Shown: piece after piece, positions 60,948 to 64,000 of the stretch
Layout: each line of letters begins with the position of its first letter
Numbering within the stretch: position 1 is the first letter of the stretch
Virus record (IMG/VR): IMGVR_UViG_3300025168_000044
Coordinates: 26,957-90,956 of that record
Direction: 5' to 3' (one strand)
Length of the DNA: 64,000 nt
DNA from: a virus
The notes under the pieces: model-generated
Database searches by the model: none
Told to the model about the DNA's origin: nothing
Seen by the model: only the letters and a program-made list of their open reading frames with translations
Made by a program: the position numbers and the translations under genes

Positions 60948-61421
60948 ATGTTTTATGACTACAGAAAATTTAGAGGAATACAACATGGCTATAGGAGTGG
61001 GCTAGAAGATAAAATTGCTCAACAGTTAAAAAAAGCTAACATATCAGTAGAATACGAAACACTCTCAATAAAGTATACCGTACCTGCGATTATCAGAACT
61101 TACACTCCAGATTTTTTCCTACCTAACGGTATAGTCATTGAAAGCAAGGGAAGATTTACTACAGAAGATCGAAAAAAACATCTTCTGATAAAGAAACTAT
61201 TTCCAGAATTAGACCTGAGATTTGTATTCTACAATTCAAAATCTACTTTAAGAAAAGGGAGTAGAACTACTTATGCGGATTGGTGTGAGAAGAACAATTT
61301 TTTATATTGTGATAGATACATAGATGAAAATTGGTTGAATGAAAAAATTAATTTGAATTCGTTTAACTTAGCAATGAATTTTTTAAGAATAAAAAAACCA
61401 GTGAGGGGTAAGAAGAAATGA
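60948..61421 (+). CDS. Endonuclease I (T7 gp3-like Holliday resolvase)
   Basis: A 157-residue protein. GYRSGLEDKIAQQL carries Glu20, TYTPDFFLP Asp55, and VIESKGRF Glu65 and Lys67, the same four residues at the same positions as the T7 endonuclease I active site. It resolves four-way junctions and debranches DNA for packaging. Its stop overlaps the NrdA start. Confidence 0.9.
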   Translation: MFYDYRKFRGIQHGYRSGLEDKIAQQLKKANISVEYETLSIKYTVPAIIRTYTPDFFLPNGIVIESKGRFTTEDRKKHLLIKKLFPELDLRFVFYNSKSTLRKGSRTTYADWCEKNNFLYCDRYIDENWLNEKINLNSFNLAMNFLRIKKPVRGKKK

Positions 61422-63214
61422 TGTTGCGTAACGATATAAAAATGGATTTTAGCAGGGACTGTTTATTCGATGAATTAGGATTAGCTAGATTATCAGAATC
61501 TTATATGCTTCCAAGTGAAGAATCTCCTCAAGAAAGATTGGCTTATGTTTCTTCCAAGTTTGGTTCTAATCGTAAACATGCCCAACGATTGTACGATTAC
61601 TCTTCTAAGCATTGGCTTTCCTATTCCACTCCTATACTCAGTAACGGCAGATCTAGCAGGGGATTACCCATTTCCTGTTTTCTATCATATTTAGAGGATA
61701 CTGCAGAGGGTTTGGTAGATACTCTTAGTGAAGTAAATTGGTTAAGTATGTTAGGAGGAGGAGTAGGTATACACGTTAAAATCAGAGAAGTAGATGAAAA
61801 AAGTACTGGAGTAATGCCCCACCTTAAAGTCTATGATGCTTCTTCTTTGGCATACAGACAGGGCAGAACTAGGAGAGGATCTTACGCAGCATTTTTAGAT
61901 ATAGATCATCCTGATATTCTACAGTTCTTAGAAATGAGAAAATTTACTGGAGATCAAAATTATCGGACACATAACCTGCATCATGGAGTAAATATTTCCA
62001 ATAATTTCATGGAGCTTATCTTTAACTGCATGAAAGAAAAAAACTATGATGATTCTTGGGAATTAATTTCTCCTAATACTGGAGATACAATAGAGGTTGT
62101 ATCAGCTAAGTATTTGTGGATGAAGATTTTAGAAACGAGAATGGAAACTGGAGAACCTTTTTTAATATTTTTAGATACTGCAAACAGTAAACTACCCCAT
62201 TGGCTAAAAGAGAGGGAGTTGAAAATTAATGGGAGTAATTTATGTACTGAAATATTTCTTCCTACTTCTTCCGAAAGAACTGCAGTCTGCTGCTTATCCA
62301 GTTTAAATTTAGAATATTTTGATGATTGGAAAGATAATCCTGATTTTATCCTAGATGTGATGGAAATGCTGGATAATGTTATAGATAATTTTATAGAAAA
62401 TTCTCCTGCTGAAGTGGGTAGAGCAGCTTTTTCTGCTATGCGAGAAAGATCGATAGGAATTGGAGCATTAGGTTTTCATGCTTACTTACAAAAAAATTCA
62501 ATCCCCTTTGAAGGGATTGCCGCAGTATCTATAAACAGAAAAATTTTTAAGCATATTCATACCGCATGTATTGACGCAGATGAGATATTAGCTGACAGTA
62601 GAGGAGCATGTCCAGATGCTGCTGATGCTAAAGTCCATCGTAGATTTTCACACCATATGGCTATTGCCCCTAATGCTTCTAGTAGCTTAATTATGGGTAA
62701 CACCTCTCCTTCTGTAGAACCGTACAGAGCCAACGTCTACAGGCAAGATACTCTTAGCGGAGCATATATACAGAAAAATAAATTCTTAGAGAAATGGTTG
62801 ATAGAAAATAATTTAAATACTGAGAAGATTTGGAGCAGCATCATATCTAACTCAGGGTCAGTACAACATCTTGATATTCCTAGAAATATTAAAGAAATAT
62901 TTAAAACTGCCAATGAAATAAATCAGAAATGGGTAATTGAGTTAGCCAGTAACAGACAGGATTATATAGACCAAGGGCAGTCTATAAATTTATTTTTTGA
63001 TCCTGATGTAGACGTTCAGCAGTTACATGCCTGTCATGCTTTAGCTTGGAAGGCTGGATTAAAATCTTTGTATTACTGTAGAAGTGATAAATTAAGAAAA
63101 GCAGATAAAGTTGGAGAAAAAATAAAAAGAGAGAAGATACTTACACAAGAAGAAATAACTAAGTTAACTAATTTAGCTGAAGGAGAAGAAGTCTGCATAG
63201 CATGCGAGGGATAA
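61418..63214 (+). CDS. nrdA: Ribonucleotide reductase class I alpha subunit
   Basis: A 598-residue NrdA without an ATP cone. Cys87 (LPISCFLSYL) and Cys291 (AVCCLSSLNL) fit the redox pair, GSNLCTEIFLP gives Asn274, Cys276 and Glu278 of the thiyl site, SLYYCRS carries the radical-path tyrosine pair, and EEVCIACEG the C-terminal CxxC. It reduces ribonucleotides with a beta subunit, which is not in this window and may lie beyond its right end. Shorter than host enzymes, as in marine phage NrdA. It starts inside the previous stop (ATGATG). Confidence 0.93.
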   Translation: MMLRNDIKMDFSRDCLFDELGLARLSESYMLPSEESPQERLAYVSSKFGSNRKHAQRLYDYSSKHWLSYSTPILSNGRSSRGLPISCFLSYLEDTAEGLVDTLSEVNWLSMLGGGVGIHVKIREVDEKSTGVMPHLKVYDASSLAYRQGRTRRGSYAAFLDIDHPDILQFLEMRKFTGDQNYRTHNLHHGVNISNNFMELIFNCMKEKNYDDSWELISPNTGDTIEVVSAKYLWMKILETRMETGEPFLIFLDTANSKLPHWLKERELKINGSNLCTEIFLPTSSERTAVCCLSSLNLEYFDDWKDNPDFILDVMEMLDNVIDNFIENSPAEVGRAAFSAMRERSIGIGALGFHAYLQKNSIPFEGIAAVSINRKIFKHIHTACIDADEILADSRGACPDAADAKVHRRFSHHMAIAPNASSSLIMGNTSPSVEPYRANVYRQDTLSGAYIQKNKFLEKWLIENNLNTEKIWSSIISNSGSVQHLDIPRNIKEIFKTANEINQKWVIELASNRQDYIDQGQSINLFFDPDVDVQQLHACHALAWKAGLKSLYYCRSDKLRKADKVGEKIKREKILTQEEITKLTNLAEGEEVCIACEG

Positions 63215-63219
63215 CATAG

Positions 63220-63654
63220 ATGAGTAAATATAGACGTATATATCCACCGATTACACCAGACCAACATTTTACATATTGGAGAACATTATATAAGTCTCCT
63301 AAAGTTTTAGGAGGCCCGAATAGAACTTACTGGTACTGCCAATGTATCTGTAACTCAAAACATCATGTAAGAGCAGATCAATTAGTTAATGGTAAGTCAA
63401 AGTCTTGCGGATGTTTAAAGTCTGCTTACCTTTTTAATTGTGAAAATAAACAGTTCAATTGTTGGACTGTATTAAAAATAGATAAGATTATAAACACACA
63501 TAGGTATGCGTTATGTAGATGTGTATGTGGTTATGAAAGTCTAAGAAGATTATCGTCTATAAAACAAGGAGCATCCAAATCGTGTGGTTGCCAACCTAAG
63601 AACTACCCTAAAACAACGAAAAAGTGTGCTTACTATGGGAAGAAAATCACTTAA
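63220..63654 (+). CDS. Tandem SCGC zinc-cluster protein (copy C)
   Basis: A 144-residue protein with two copies of the zinc-cluster module: YWYCQCICNSKHH...GKSKSCGC (about 42-67) and ALCRCVCGYES...GASKSCGC (about 92-126). No catalytic domain. It follows nrdA by five bases, so it is part of the early operon. Binding of nucleic acid is inferred from relatives beside AP2/HNH domains. Confidence 0.75.
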   Translation: MSKYRRIYPPITPDQHFTYWRTLYKSPKVLGGPNRTYWYCQCICNSKHHVRADQLVNGKSKSCGCLKSAYLFNCENKQFNCWTVLKIDKIINTHRYALCRCVCGYESLRRLSSIKQGASKSCGCQPKNYPKTTKKCAYYGKKIT

Positions 63655-63991
63655 TGATTTAGCAGGAGAAGAATTTGAGCATTTAAAAGCTGTAGAAATA
63701 TCTCATGTGTGCAATAAAACGACATTTTGGAAATGTCTTTGTACTTTATGCGGGAACTACACTGTAGTTCAAAGAAGTAATCTAGTAAGCGGAAATTCTT
63801 CTTCTTGTGGATGTAGAAAAGGAAAAAATATTCTAATAGCGGAATTAGCAGGGTGCGCTCCAAGTGCCGTGTCCGCTATTTTGCGTAATAAATACAGAGG
63901 TGCAACGTGCGCCACTCGTAAAAAGACTGACAAGATAAAAGCTTTGGCTAAAGAACTTAATCATACGCCTTGGTACAACCTAAACACTTAA
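63635..63991 (+). CDS. SCGC zinc cluster fused to LacI-type HTH (copy D)
   Basis: A 118-residue protein. The start is the ATG at 63635 (MGRKSLNDLAG), giving a 20-base overlap with the previous gene; an upstream ATG would fall deeper inside it. The N-terminal half has FWKCLCTLCGNYTVVQR and LVSGNSSSCGC. The C-terminal half has LIAELAGCAPSAVSAILRNK, then ATRKK and ALAKELNHTPWYN, which fits a LacI-type HTH with its hinge helix. I know of no named protein of this architecture; a phage transcription regulator is likely. Confidence 0.7.
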   Translation: MGRKSLNDLAGEEFEHLKAVEISHVCNKTTFWKCLCTLCGNYTVVQRSNLVSGNSSSCGCRKGKNILIAELAGCAPSAVSAILRNKYRGATCATRKKTDKIKALAKELNHTPWYNLNT

Positions 63992-64000
63992 TATAAAACT

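Noticed and set aside
1-64000. A phage-encoded RNA polymerase, as in T7
   Set aside because: No frame with T7-type polymerase motifs was found; transcription probably uses the host enzyme, at least for genes seen here.

Overview
The window is a contiguous stretch of a tailed-phage genome, most likely a podovirus-like (short-tailed) marine phage of the HMO-2011 kind (named after Puniceispirillum phage HMO-2011). The main support is a family A DNA polymerase carrying a DnaJ-type CxxCxGxG zinc finger between its exonuclease and polymerase parts. Around it sit a T7-type endonuclease I, a separate primase and DnaB-like helicase, a ThyX thymidylate synthase and a class I ribonucleotide reductase alpha chain. 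No host genes, rRNA or complete tRNA are seen. Genes run off both edges: a leftward gene is cut at position 1, and the rightward early operon reaches the end.

Layout. (1) 1-3.5 kb, lysogeny module: leftward HTH/excisionase-like genes, a divergent control region, a rightward S24 (LexA/CI-like) repressor and a tyrosine integrase, a small zinc-binding protein, a holin-like gene, and a tRNA-Asn 3' half that reads as the phage attachment site. (2) 3.5-28.5 kb, leftward late genes with a GC content clearly above the rest (lines sampled by eye are about 42-53 %): a 4521-residue polyvalent protein with two zincin-like motifs and a ParB/DdrB-like domain, two probable internal virion proteins, a 1275-residue propeller/nozzle-like protein, a run of tiny lysine-rich genes, an M15-type endolysin and a membrane/coiled-coil lysis protein. 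(3) 28.5-47 kb, leftward and AT-rich: tail fibre cluster, nozzle, adaptor, major capsid protein, scaffold, portal, terminase large and small subunits, and further small basic proteins. (4) 47-52.5 kb, control and accessory region: long AT-rich intergenic stretches with tandem repeats, thyX, and a leftward accessory operon (DUF932-like and DUF7227-like) with clear intrinsic terminators. (5) 52.5-64 kb, rightward replication and nucleotide operon: Mom-like GNAT protein, primase, helicase, nucleases, PolA, SSB-like protein, endonuclease I, NrdA, then two zinc-cluster proteins, the last fused to a LacI-type HTH.

How it works together. Late transcription runs leftward from about 47.06 kb through packaging, head, tail, lysis and ejected proteins. 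Early transcription runs rightward from about 52.48 kb. The repressor, integrase and attP suggest a temperate or potentially temperate relative of a family best known from lytic isolates. The strongest leads are the giant polyvalent protein, with repeated LFSLR linkers and short DNA-identical peptide modules shared with neighbours; a zinc-cluster family (five domains in four proteins) ending in a LacI-HTH fusion; duplicated sets of small basic genes; and recurrent intergenic motifs in the control regions.
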